Source: Fratercula arctica (Eukaryota; Chordata; Aves; Charadriiformes; Alcidae). Taken from it: 64,000 bases of DNA. Each line of letters begins with the position of its first letter. Positions within the stretch are counted from its first letter, which is position 1. The DNA lies in the NCBI GenBank assembly GCA_947846985.1, contig CANTUZ010000002.1, forward strand, positions 150,345,889 through 150,409,888. Direction: 5' to 3'. Positions 1 through 25,138 of this stretch are shown in pieces. Position numbers and translations under genes: made by a program. Under the pieces are notes generated by a model that had not been told where the DNA came from, did not search any database, and saw only the letters and a program-made list of their open reading frames with translations.

Positions 1-1235
1 GCGCTGAGTAGAGTGGGATGATGACTTCTTTGTCTCTGCTGGTGATGCCCTTCTTGATGCAACCCAGCATCCTGTTGCCTTTCTTTGATGCAGCAGCACA
101 CTGTTCACTCATATTGAGCTTGTTGTCCACCAGGACTGCCAGGTCCCTTTCCACAGAGCTGCTCCCCAGACTGGTAGATCCCAGCCTGTGCTGCACTTCT
201 GGGTTATGTTTTCCCAGGTGCAAGACCTTACGCTTGTCCTCGTTGAACTTCATAAGGTCCTTGTTAGCCCACTCTTCCAGCCTATCCAGGTCTTCCTGCA
301 GGGTGGCTCTCCCTTCCAAAGTGTCCACTTCCCCATTCAGTCTGGTGTCATCAGCAAACTTCAGGGTACACTTGATCCTATTATCCAGATCACTTATGAA
401 GATATTGAACAGTGTTGGGCCCAATATCAATCCCTGGTTGCCACTTGTGGCACTTGTGACAGGTTGCCAGTTTGAAAAGGAGCTATTTACCACCACGCTC
501 TGGGTGCAGCCTGTCAGCCAGTTCCCCACCAACCACACAGATTGCTTGTCTGGAACGTAATGCATGAGTTTCTCTAGGAGGAGGCTGTGGGGAACTGCAT
601 CAAAAGCCTTGGAGAAATCCAGGTAGACCACGTTCACTGCTCACCCCTCATCAACAGAGCAGGTTATGTTGTCATAGAAGGGAACCAGGTTTGTCAAGCA
701 TGATTTGCCCTTGGTGAATGCGTATTAGCTTTCCCCAGTTACGTGCTTCATTTGACTTGTGATAGCCCCCCAGGAGGACTCATTCCATAACTTTCCCAGG
801 GACTGAAGACTGATGGGCCTCTAATTTTCGGAATCCTCCTTTAAGCACTTCTTATAGATGAGGGTGACATTAGCCTTCTTCCAGTCTTCTGGGACATCAC
901 CCATTCTCCACAACTTTTCAAAGATTACGGTGAGCAGCTTCACAACGTCATCAGCCAGCTCTTAACCACCTTAGGTGGATAACATCAGGGCACATCGATT
1001 TGTAGCAGTCAAGCTCCTGTAATAGTTGGCATACCAACTCTTCCTTCACTGACAGTGGATCGTGGTTGCATCAACGTGGATTTTTGTTCCCAAGACCTGG
1101 GGCACAGCAGTGCTGCTGGTAAAGACAGAGGTGAAGAAAGGGTTGAGAACCTCTGTCTTTTCTGTGCTGTTGGTGACTAATTCATCTCTCCTGTTTAACA
1201 GCAGGCCAATCATTTGCCTTCTGTGTCTGCTTGTT
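1..1235 (-). mobile_element. CR1 LINE fragment, ORF2 reverse transcriptase region (cut by window edge)
   Basis: Read on the minus strand, this is a decayed CR1 (chicken repeat 1) non-LTR retrotransposon. From high to low coordinates it encodes the linker after the endonuclease (FFTSVFTS-like block near 1130-1160), then the reverse transcriptase palm. An LDFSKAFDAVPH-type motif lies at about 600-630, and the catalytic FADD box at about 343-357 (KFADDTR). The C-terminal thumb ends in a KEVIIPLYSA-type segment at the left edge. Frameshifts and stops break the frame, so it is inactive. The 3' UTR and terminal repeat would lie left of position 1. The 5' end near 1235 is a normal 5' truncation. It sits in SAMD12 intron 2, in sense with the gene. 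Confidence 0.9.
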
Positions 1236-1557
1236 CCTTATGCATAGTAAAACCTTTATTTTTTTTTAATAGAACTCTATTCTAACACCAAATGTCCTAA
1301 CTCATTGTGTTTATCTAGAGATAACTATGATATGAAAACCAAACAGACCAGACATAAGAGCCAGAAGTAGCACTTTAATGAAAAAAAAATAAGAATTCCA
1401 GAAAACTGACACAACAGAAATGTTAAAGAAATAATATATATTAAAAAACGTGTATTAAAACCATCCTTGCTTTCTCCAGTGAAGTTTTCTGCTCTGTAAA
1501 AGTGTCCACTCAACTGCCTGGATTTTTTTATTTATTTTTTGTATATACTATGAATGT
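1236..1557. other. AT-rich spacer between two divergent CR1 copies
   Basis: About 320 bases of A/T-rich sequence with short A and T runs separate the 5' ends of the two oppositely oriented CR1 fragments. No coding or regulatory signal was recognised. Confidence 0.6.
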
Positions 1558-2347
1558 ATGGCCAATGGTATGAGGTACAACAAGGCCAAGTGCCAGGTCC
1601 TGCACTTGGGTCACAACAACCCCATGCAGCGCTACAGGCCTGGGGAAGAGTGGCTGGAAAGCTGCCCCACAGAAAAGGACCTGGGGGTGTTGGTCAACTG
1701 CCAGCTGAATATGAGGCAGCAGCATGCCCAGGTGGCCAAGAAGGCCAACAGCATCCTGGCCTGTATCAGGAATAGTGTGGCCAGCAGGAGTAGGGAAGTG
1801 ATCATCCCCTATACTTGTCACTGGTGAGGCCGCACGTCAAATACTGTGTCCAGTTTTGGGCCCCTCACTACAAGACAGACATTGAGGTGCTGGAACAAGT
1901 CCAGAGAAGGGCAATGAAGATGGTGAGGGGTCTACACAACAAGTCTTATGAGGAGTGGCTGAGGTTGTTCAGCCTGGAGAAAAGGAGGCTGGGGGGAGAC
2001 CTTATCACTCTCTACAGCTACCTGAAAGGAGGTTGCAGCCAAGTTGGGGTCGGTCTCTTGTCCCAAGTAATAAGTGATAGGACAAGAGGAAATGGCCTCA
2101 AGTAAACCAGGAGAGGTTTAGATTAGATATTAGGAAATTTTTTTTTACACTGAAAAGATTATCAAGCAGTGGAACAGGCTGCCCAGGGAAGTGGTTGAGG
2201 CACCATCCCTGGAGGTATTTAAAAGACAGCTATTCATAATGCTTGGCGATATGGTTTAGTGATGGTTTTTGTCAGAGTTAGGTTGATGGTTGGACTAGGT
2301 GATCTGAAAGGGCCCTTCCAATCTAGACAATTCTATGATTCTGTGAT
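1558..2347 (+). mobile_element. CR1 LINE, 5'-truncated, with 3' end
   Basis: Plus-strand CR1 copy carrying the last part of the ORF2 reverse transcriptase and the 3' UTR. The first 270 bases stay open and read [14 protein letters not shown], then [16 protein letters not shown], then [18 protein letters not shown]. After a frame change the reading continues as [16 protein letters not shown] and [24 protein letters not shown]. The usual RGNGLK block is at about 2088-2105. The 3' end carries GGACTAGGTGATCTGAAAGG and closes with the short CR1 terminal repeat (ATTCTATGATTCTGTGATT) at about 2330-2347. It is a different subfamily from the copy on its left. It is dead (frameshift, early 5' truncation) and antisense to SAMD12. 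Confidence 0.95.
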
Positions 2348-16919
<14,572 letters not shown>

Positions 16920-17240
16920 CCTCAACGTCTAAGGATTCTCTTCATGGTCATCTCTTTTCCAAGCTAAAGAATCCAAATCTTTGTAACCTGCCCTCACAGA
17001 ACATACCACGTCTCTGACTGCCCTCTCCTGTATTCTTTCCAGTCCTGTGCCTTTTTTGGGGCGTGGTAAGCAAAACTGCAGGGAGTATTGAAAAGACAAG
17101 CGCAATATGCAGTGACACAGAAACAAAGATGTTTCTTGCCTTCTTTTGAGCTCTTCCTGATAGTTCCTGAAATCCTGTTTGCTCTTTTGACCACCACCAA
17201 CCAGACTGTTTCAGAAGACTTCAAAATTACTCCATTTTCT
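16920..17240 (-). mobile_element. Ancient CR1/L3-like LINE relic
   Basis: On the plus strand this stretch follows the layout of old amniote CR1/L3-type 3' regions read antisense. In order: an AAGCTAAAGAATCC block near 16961, a CTCCTGTATTCTTTCCAGTC block near 17024, an AAAACTGCAGGGAGTATT block near 17071, and a TTTGCTCTTTTGACCACCAC block near 17178. In related elements these encode the C-terminal thumb of the reverse transcriptase. It is heavily diverged and carries no usable frame. The assignment rests on pattern memory of this repeat class and the limits are approximate. Confidence 0.55.
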
Positions 17241-20200
17241 GGCCCTTTTCCTCCACCTTTGCCTTTGACATCTACCAGAACTACTCCCTCGACATTCTCT
17301 GCATGCTTTGAGCAAATAATTGAGGGCTGAGTTGTTCAACTGTTAATCTGCAAGGGTAAACACCTGTATCCATTCAAAGGTAACAGCTTTCATGAGAAAT
17401 AACCCACAATAGCATTGCTTAGTCCCAACCTCCAAGTATCTTCTGTGGACAGACAGGAGAGTCCTTGACTCAGAAATCATATAGTTTGGACAAAAAAGAA
17501 AGACACCAGAGAGATGGGACAGAGCATGAGAGGATAAAGCTGTCTCAGCCAGGACAGCAGAGAAAACTGGCACCAGAACCACACACAGTATCCCCAGCAA
17601 ACCCAGAAACTCAATACTGAGTGCACTGAGCAGTAGCCCTCCAACAGCTTTACTACCTCTGCAAATTAGCTGTAGTACTTTCAGAGTCCAGTGGGCAAAA
17701 CAAAAACTTATGGTGCTATCCAAACACCTAGGTCTGCACTTACTGGCAAGCTGGCACAGATGATGTTTGGGACAGAAACCTCTCCATGGTTATCAGCTGA
17801 ACAACCTGCACCAGTCTGCAACTCTGACACCACCTGGCTATGCTGCCTTACTCTGAGCTTCTCACTGCTGCTCTCCTGCCATAACCCTTGTGACACAGCA
17901 ATACTGGGAATGGAAAGCACAAGACTGGCTACAAACAGCTTGCCTTGGCCTGGTACACTGAGCTGTAAATGAGAAGAACAAAGCTACGTGACCTCCTTGG
18001 GTGTTACCTGCTGTGCTTGGACATCTCAAGAAAAAAAAACCAACAAAACTCTCAAGAATTCTATTTTATAATTTCCATTTAAGCAGTAAACATGGGATCT
18101 TACTTCACTACAGACTTTGTCAGTAACTTCCAGCAGTATGTTAGAAAATGTACTTAATGCCACACTCTCATCGTTTGCTCACTTGCCTTCTCTTCTTGGT
18201 GGACAAAGCACATCATAAACTTTCAAAGCACCATTCCTTCCCTTGCCCACGCATCACCACCATCTGACAAGTTTTATCCTTATGATGGCATTTGATTGCA
18301 TTGAAACACCCAATTTGTGCTAATCAATATCCTCCTGGAGCTTCTGAGTCTTCCAGGTATTTTAAAGGGTAAGGCCAAATACTTATGGAATTGTATCTAA
18401 ATTGGCTGACCTGAAAGCACTTCTAAGTTTCCAGGTACGCTCTTATCCTACAACCAAATTTCACCCAAGGGAAACACACTAACATACCAAGTCTATACTG
18501 TATGTTGATTCCTGCCTAACGTGTTCATTTCTGAAAGCAGGGAGGGGAAAATGACCATACAATTTGCAAGCGTATCCACTCCCCACTCAGTCTAAATACA
18601 CCCAATGAGACTTCAGTACAGTGACATTCTTTGTTGCCACAGCTTCATTTTGTGGTCTCCAGCTCCCACAGTGGAATGCACCTTCTGAACTTCAGCTCAC
18701 AGTCTCCCTGTAAGATGCCTGAGGAGCACAGTGTAGCTGTTCAAAATGAGAACTTGCAGTGCAAAATAGACTCCTGGCCTTAGGTAGCTGCGTTATTCCT
18801 TGGGAGAGGGACGATTGGCTATCTATCTTGTTAAAGACAGATGCAATGAACTGTGATGGAGCAGACTTTTTAAAATGTAGCAACCTAGCTAGGAAAGCTC
18901 TACCTAGTGATTCAAAGCAGAGGAGGACACACTGCCACCAAGCTGTACGCACACTAGCAGGGAGGTGGAGGGTGGTGGTGGTGTGTCAAGAAAGCCCCAT
19001 CTTCTGAAGTTGTGCTGTTGCTGAGCAATAAAGAAGGGTATAGATGCTACAGCTCAACAAGAAGACTCACACATGAATGGAGATGGGAGAAGATCTACGT
19101 TCCAGTCTGGAATATCATGATTGCTAGCGCATTTTTGCAATAAATGGTCACTAAATAACATACAGAACTGGTACCAACACCAAAGGCTGGAGTTCAGGTC
19201 TTACTTCTCTCTGTCCTGTGTGCACCTCCACCACTGGTCTTATCCATCTCCTCTGCTATGACCCAATGTGACAGTTTCAACTAGAGTGGTAGATGCATAT
19301 CTCAGCCCTGCTTCCAACTGACATCTTTTTCTTAGGTACATGTTTGAGTCCCTCAAGCTAAGGGTTGGAAACTACTGAAGAAAACAAGGGCATTGATGGA
19401 AGTACATGCTAGTTCTGAATGACAGAGTTTGTTACTTTTTTGCTCCATGGGCAATTAAGTGTGCTGAAAACCCATCTATTAGATCACATCCCCGGGAAAC
19501 TTAGATGTGGAGACATCCAGTCTGAGCCTGGAGTGGGTGTAGGAATAAGACAAAGTTGAATAACTGAGTATCTGTCAAAAGAGTTGTACTTTTGGGCACG
19601 CCCTGGAACAGCATGATAGGTACCTACACTGAACCTGCTTCAAAGCTCTCCTTTGCATGGTTTTGAATTCACTTTAACATTCCTGTGAGCGCATCTATGA
19701 GGTCACCACATCTCAAGTCTCCGAGGAAATACATTCAATATCTGCTGGAGTTGGTTAGGCACTGAAGGCTTTCCACCCAGGTATATCTCATTGCTGAAAT
19801 TCAGAAGATCGCTTTGACAGAAGTTGGTTACAAGCTACAAATAACTTCAGTCTTCCAGCAGTTAACCTTGACACCACACCCCAGAATGCCCTAAACTCCT
19901 TTGAGTCTCTAGTCCCCTTGAGGATTACCAAGGGGTAAAGCCAGAGTCATTGTCATGTTATGCCAGCAAGACTCCACTTCTTAGTAAAAAATATTCTCTA
20001 GTAGGCAGATCCAGAGTGTCAGTGGCATGAGCCCCCTGTAAAAGAGCCACAGGACAGTAGAATTTTACATTAACTTTCAGGAAGAGACTAGCAACAAGTG
20101 TACGCATGCACTTTCCAAAGCCTATACACAGAAGGAAAGGCCTTAAACTAAACTTCATTAAACACTTACTATGAAAGAGCTCCATGATATACTTAGCACT

Positions 20201-22949
20201 TTTTTGCTCAGGAATCTCAAAGACACCACAGGTCAGAGCTGCAGGGGATCTGACGGAACTGTGTGGGATTACCCACATGCATACATTATCTGGTGGGTGC
20301 TGTCTGTCTCTCACTTTCTTGTGCAATAAACACGGAGGGGGAAGAAATCATCGTTTCTCTTCCCCTTTACCTCTGCTGCACAAGAGCAAAAAGAAAAAAA
20401 AAAAAATTTCAGAACACTGTTGCAGAGATCAAAAGCCTTTTTCTACTGGCTCTGACCTAGTTCTTTCATTCTGACTAGAGGGAAAAAAAAACACTTAAAG
20501 GAACATTGTCAAAACTGTTAGGTCTAAAAATAGACTTACCTTGGCAGTGCTCCCGTCTAGATGGGCTCATATTAAGGAGTGCAAACTCATTTTCCCCATA
20601 CACACACCAATCCTTTCATCAATCTGAAGCACTGGTACTATGCAGCCCAAAGGACCTCCAAAGTCCACATAATCTCTTTTGGGGCACTCAGGTATTCATT
20701 ATATATAGCTGGCAAGGAACTGTAGCGTCCTCCAAATTCCTATTTTGCATTTAAAAATCCATTGCTGTCAGCTATCCCAGTAAAAAAATTGGTATATTTT
20801 CCTTAAGTAAACCACTGGACAATGTTGCCATAACTAAACTCCAGCACTCCATGCTATAACACCATTAAAAAGAATCAAATTTGAGGAATATTTCAACAGT
20901 TCATTAAATAAAGTGAGATCAGAATTTTTCAAAGATTCTCCGTAAACTAGAAGTAACAAAGTATTTTCACTTTGGTCACACGGAGCATTTCAGAAAAGAG
21001 AAACAAAGAGTCTCTGGGTTCATGGCCGAGGCTGACAAATGGACATCTTCTACAGAACAATAGCCGTGGCAGAGCTGGTAGGGCAGCGGATGTTGGCTCC
21101 AGCCAGGAACTCTCATGCTCCAGGATCTGTGGTTCCCTTGTGCCTCAGGGACCTCTCCGCTCCCTGCCAGTTGCATTCCAGAGCCAGCCACTTGCAAGTT
21201 CACAAACGAAGCCAGTTGTCCCAGCCATCCAGAAGCATTGCTACACTCTACAAAAGGATCCGAAGACCCAGGAAGCCCGTCCTAGCCAAGGTCCCAGACA
21301 CTACCGCAGAGCCTAGACGGCCAGACAACCTCAGCTTAAACCTGGTTTTCAGGGCTTTCCTTATTTCCTAGCTTCCAGAGCCGATGTACAGTAGGTTATG
21401 CTCTCAAGATCCCAAGCAGCAAACCAGGAAAGTGTATTTTTCCAATGAAAACAAAAAAATCAAACTACTAGGAAAAAAAAACCCAAACAGTCTTTGTTTC
21501 CTGAGTCCAAGACATTTTGAGTTCAGCAAATTGGCATTTTTCTACAAAACTATCAATTTAGAAGGTTCCACAGCAACTTTACTTTTGACTAGAGTATAAT
21601 CTGCACACCATGGGGATCAAAGCCATGAGGGACAAGTAACCTCTCAGCTTCCCAAACAGAAGCTGTAATGCCACACATTACCTGCCCAAAGTCACAGTTC
21701 ATGAAAAGAAGACGACTCACGCCCAGGCCTTGAATACAGCAAAAGATGCACTAAGATAAAAGCATGCTTTTAAGCACAGTCACACAAAGAAACAGAGTTC
21801 CAACAGAAAATGATGGATAAGAAAAGGCCTTAAATGTGCATGCACTACATTCATACAAAGCAGTCACAGCCGCACGGCTACTCGCACTGAAGAAGTAAGT
21901 AGTCATCTTGCTGTGCTAGTGTGAGGGTGATAGAATTATGCAAAGGCAAGGAAGTTGAGGGAGAAAAACCCAAAATGGGAGGAAAGCAGAACATACAGAC
22001 AAGAACGCCTGTTCTGAGAGACCGTAGCAGGGATGCAACTTGGGGGAAGGAAATGGGAAGAAGGAGTTAAAGAAAAAAATCCCATCTCAGAAGAAGGGAA
22101 AGGCACTGTTTCCCAAAGCTTTAGCAGAGCTTTCCTTCATTAATATTTACAAAGCTTTTAGAGATTCTCAGATGGAAGGCACTGCAGATATGACAGATAT
22201 TATTACAGACCTGAAAAGATCTAGCAAACAAACTGAGAAGGACTTCAAGTGAATAAAGGAGGATGACATGAGAGAGCACACTGAAATAGGGGTTGCTGTT
22301 GGCATATGAACCATCTGGTGCATGGCAGTCCGTTTCATTTACTTACTTACCCACTACTGGGCACGCATGCCCACTTCACATTGTTAAGTTTTCACCACCG
22401 AAGAAGCAATACTTTTATTAACAACCACTACCTTCCTTCTTTATATCGATAGTTTTCAAAACTGTCATTCAGTAAAGCAGCCTATGCATAAGAAATGTTT
22501 GACTCATGGTGAGGCTTATGGCTTAGGACAGACAGCTTTGGACACACACAAACACCTTTTGAGACATAGTGGTTTTGTTTACCTTAATTTGAGCTTGCTT
22601 AGGAAGCTGTTTTTCAGGGATGTTAAGCTGCCCACTGCCTTCAGTAAGCCCAAGTTTTTGCTGGACTATCGCTTGCGCTGATCACTTGGGTACTCAGCAA
22701 AAGACAGCTTCAGCATGATTTCCAGCAATAAAGTGGTCTTTGATGGAACTGTAGATCTCAGCATACCTGAGAAACAAAGCTCAAGGGTGTCTCAAGACAA
22801 GCACCCCAAAAAAACCCCAACATACCCCACCTTAAGTATAGGTCAGGGGTCAGATGGCTAGTTTTCACACAGCAGACTTCTGAATTTCCCGAGGGCACAG
22901 AAGAAAGCAAGATGGGACCAAAACCCCAGGATTCCCAGTGCCTTGCTCT
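17241..22949 (-). other. SAMD12: SAMD12 intron 1, proximal part (unique sequence)
   Basis: About 5.7 kb of intron. A poly-A run sits at about 20395-20406. A moderately GC-richer patch at 20970-21340 has overlapping open frames of 75-114 codons on both strands, which is what a GC-rich chance segment gives. No exon or repeat was recognised. Confidence 0.65.
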
Positions 22950-23060
22950 AAAGTGCTAGAAAACCTGGTCTAGTGGGAGGTGTCCTTGTCCATGGCAGGG
23001 AGGTGGAACTAGATGATCTTTAAGGTCCCTTCCAACCTAAACCATTGTATGATTCTATGA
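22950..23060 (+). mobile_element. CR1 LINE 3'-end fragment
   Basis: A severely 5'-truncated CR1 of about 110 bases in the sense of the plus strand. The typical AACCTGGTCTAGTGGGAGGT segment (about 22961-22981) is followed by GAACTAGATGATCTTTAAGG, CCCTTCCAACCTAAACCATT and the terminal GTATGATTCTATGA repeat. It lies in SAMD12 intron 1, about 180 bases left of the CpG island, antisense to the gene. Confidence 0.93.
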
Positions 23061-23521
23061 AAACCGAATGAATTTTGGAAGCCTACAGCAGAAAAGGGGA
23101 TTTGCCATTTCCCATACACCTACTCACATCTCTCCTCCAACTTCCCGAAAGCCCCACAGAAAGGGAACACACAGCCAGTGCCACACTGCCGCAGAGCCCA
23201 GCATCTATTGGAAGACCTCAGCAAAGCATCCACCTTTCCAGCTCTTGGTAGGCACCACCTGAGTCACCGGGCACTTCCCCAGGAACCGGGCACCTGGCGA
23301 ACCTCTCAGAGGTTCTCGATAGGCACCTCACGAACGCCTCGCAGCTCCGGGGCACCGCGGCGCTTGGGTTTCTGCATGCCCTACGGGGCGGAGGGGCCGA
23401 GGACACCCCGGCAGCTGCTTGAGCTTCGTGGGTATCGCGGCCTCGGGGCGCTTCGGGGATCGGGGCGGCACCGAGGGACGGCAGCACCGACGGACGGCGG
23501 CGCCCCGGCTCCAGCGGCGGC

Positions 23522-23530
23522 GGGGCGGGG
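23522..23530 (+). promoter_or_regulatory. GC box (Sp1/KLF-type), intron-side
   Basis: GGGGCGGGG, a full match to the Sp1/KLF core. It lies about 450 bases downstream of the SAMD12 start codon, inside intron 1 but within the CpG island. Confidence 0.4.
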
Positions 23531-23840
23531 ATGGCGCCCGGCAGGCTGAGCGGGGCCGCCGGGGATACTTCGGCGGGAGGCGGCGCAGGTCCGGCCGCCC
23601 CGGCCGGGAGAGGCGGCACCTCCGGGCCCGCCGGGAAGTTGCCGGACTGAAGGCTCCGGCTGCCGCAAGCGGCTCGGGCAGAGCCCCCGCCGCCCCACAC
23701 GGGTAAGCGGCCCCGACCCCGCACCACCTGACCCGGGGGCGGCCGGGCCGAAGGGGGCGGCCGGGCGCTCCGCCGGCGAGGCCGGCACGGCGGGCGGCAG
23801 AGCGGCCCCGCTCCGCCTCACCGGCGGGCACAGCTCCCTG

Positions 23841-23850
23841 CCCCCCCCCC
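23841..23850. repeat. C10 homopolymer tract in CpG island
   Basis: Ten consecutive C on the plus strand, reading as G10 on the SAMD12 sense strand near the start of intron 1. It is flanked by further C/G runs. Length could vary between individuals or be affected by sequencing error. Confidence 0.85.
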
Positions 23851-23899
23851 GCCCCGGGGCCAAGCCGGGCCAGCCCCGCCGCGGCGCAGGTGAGTGCCC

Positions 23900-23913
23900 G
23901 GGGGGGGGGGGGG
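23900..23913. repeat. G14 homopolymer tract in CpG island
   Basis: Fourteen consecutive G on the plus strand, directly after a CAGGTGAGTGCCC segment. It lies 55 bases inside intron 1 of SAMD12 (C14 on the gene strand). Potential for four-stranded structure or slippage is obvious; no function is shown. Confidence 0.85.
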
Positions 23914-23967
23914 AGGAGACAAGGGAGGGACGGCGGGGGCGGCGGGCAGGGGACACGGAGCCCTTAC

Positions 23968-23980
23968 CTTCCACCGCCAT
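23968..23980 (-). CDS. SAMD12: SAMD12 coding exon 1 (residues 1-4 plus one base)
   Basis: The start codon is at 23980-23978 on the minus strand, in a strong initiation context (A at -3, G at +4: AGGATGG). Four codons, ATG GCG GTG GAA, and a single G precede the donor GTAAGG at 23967, so the exon leaves in phase 1. Joined to exon 2 the split codon becomes GCT (Ala), giving M-A-V-E-A-I-H-C, which matches SAMD12. The 5' UTR part of the exon continues upward in coordinate to an unknown start near 24.1 kb. The same frame stays open upstream to about 24151 but contains no other ATG there, which supports this start. Reading on into the intron would give MAVEGKG and is not the real product. Confidence 0.9.
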
Positions 23981-24136
23981 CCTCCCGGCCTCGCATAGTG
24001 CGCCGGCCGCCGACCCGGCCCCGCCGCCGGCGCTGCCCCAGCCGCCCCCCCCCGCCCGCGCGCGCGGGCTAGGCTCATCTGCAGCCGCCGCGATCAACCT
24101 GCCGCGCGGCCGCTGACAGGCAGGCGGGGCCGCGCG

Positions 24137-24147
24137 CCCGCCCCGCC
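24137..24147 (-). promoter_or_regulatory. GC box adjoining ZNF143-type site
   Basis: On the gene strand this reads GGCGGGGCGGG, a strong Sp1/KLF match directly abutting the ZNF143-like element. It lies about 160 bases upstream of the SAMD12 start codon. Confidence 0.5.
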
Positions 24148-24166
24148 GCACCCTGGGAAATGTAGT
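24148..24166 (-). promoter_or_regulatory. ZNF143/STAF-type binding site
   Basis: On the SAMD12 strand the sequence is ACTACATTTCCCAGGGTGC. It closely follows the ZNF143 (STAF) consensus ACTACAATTCCCAGCATGC, a motif highly enriched near transcription starts of CpG-island promoters. It lies about 170 bases upstream of the start codon, between GC boxes, so it probably marks the core promoter. The role is inferred from the motif only. Confidence 0.7.
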
Positions 24167-24300
24167 CCCGCCCGGCCCAGGCGGCCTGGCCCCTGCCCGC
24201 CCTCACCGGGGGCTGCGCGGCGCCCGCAGGGGCACCGGTCGCCCCCACTGCCGGAGGGGCCCGGCGGGAGTCGCGGGGGACTTGGCGGCGTCGGAAGGCT

Positions 24301-24857
24301 CCGCCTTTAGCTGCCGGGCAGACAGTGTGGGTTGGGCTGAGGGAGGCTGGAGGGATGGTGACCACCTCAAGGTGTGGGATGGACGGGGCTGAGCGGGTAC
24401 CCTGGCCACAGAAACGCCATTTCTCAGGTGCACAGGGTGTTGCTCAGTCCCTGCGGCTCCCAGCCTCATGGCTCCAGGGGACTCAGGTGTCAGCCTGTCC
24501 CGCTGCTCTCCCCAGGGCGGCCAGAGGTTTTCCGCAGGGAAGGAGGAAGATGTACGAGGATCATCAGGAATCCCGTCAGCGCCTCACCCCAGAGTGAGGC
24601 CCAATGCCTTTCTCCGTTCGTTATCTTTATCCAAAAAATCCAGAAAATGGAGGCAAGTAGGGACATGGTGACGGAGCCTTTACTTCAAGTCCTCTCAAAT
24701 CTTACAGCAAACAACCTGGCACCCTCAAGATCTGTCCTAAAATGATTGATGTCCAAAAAACAGTTATGTGTTTGTACCCATTTCAGATTCATTATGAGAT
24801 ATCAAAAAAATTTTTGAAGATTTTTCTCCTTCAAAAATACCCATTTTTTTTTTTTTA
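24301..24857. other. Promoter shoulder, no gene recognised
   Basis: GC content falls off across this stretch. On the plus strand there is an acceptor-like CTGCTCTCCCCAG ending at 24515, which could pair with donors in the island (see findings). A T run lies at about 24846-24856, next to the CR1 start. Short open frames (up to 123 codons) have no recognisable features. Confidence 0.5.
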
Positions 24858-25138
24858 CACAGAATCACAAAATCACAGGATGGTTTGGGTTGGAACGGAC
24901 CTTAAAGATCACCTAGTTCCAACCCCCCTGCCAAGGGCAGGGACACCTCCCGCTAGACCAGGTTGCTCAAAGCCCCGTCCAGCCTGGCCTTGAGCACCTC
25001 CAGGGATGGGGCATCCACAACTTCTCTGGGCAACCTGTTCCAGTGCCTCACCACCCTCACAGTAAAGAATTTCTTCCTGATATCCAATCTAAATCTACCC
25101 TCTTTCAGTTTGAGGCCGTTACCCCGTGTCCTATCATA
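24858..25138 (-). mobile_element. CR1 LINE 3' fragment, minus strand
   Basis: A 5'-truncated CR1 of about 280 bases. Its 3' end faces left (CACAGAATCACAAAATCACA on the plus strand), followed by the GGTTTGGGTTGGAACGGACC block. The minus strand encodes the end of ORF2: [20 protein letters not shown], then [20 protein letters not shown]. This last part is still readable in one frame, which suggests a moderately young copy. It lies about 560 bases upstream of the CpG island. Confidence 0.95.

Larger units (their letters stand above)
23240..24300. promoter_or_regulatory. SAMD12: CpG island promoter of SAMD12
   Basis: About 1 kb of very GC-rich, CpG-dense sequence, in sharp contrast with the AT-rich DNA on both sides. 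It spans the first coding exon of SAMD12 and its presumed 5' UTR. No TATA box is evident. GC boxes are present (GGGGCGGGG at 23522-23530; CCCGCCCCGCC at 24137-24147, which is GGCGGGGCGGG on the gene strand), and a ZNF143-type site lies at 24148-24166. The sequence around the start codon (GAGGATGGCGGTGG on the gene strand) also resembles a YY1-type ATGGCGG element. This is the usual architecture of broad, dispersed-start vertebrate promoters. The exact transcription start cannot be read from sequence. Confidence 0.9.

Noticed and set aside
18..560. Plus-strand 180-codon frame at the left edge as a gene
   Set aside because: It is the antisense shadow of the minus-strand CR1 reverse transcriptase.
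23381..24151. Long open frames (up to 256 codons) on both strands of the CpG island
   Set aside because: They are Arg/Ala/Gly/Pro-rich and overlap in several frames, as expected where stops are rare in GC-rich DNA. The longest runs through SAMD12 exon 1 into its intron past a clear splice donor.
24149..24151. GTG as an upstream start for SAMD12
   Set aside because: Not an AUG. The AUG at 23980 has a strong context and gives the known N-terminus MAVEA.
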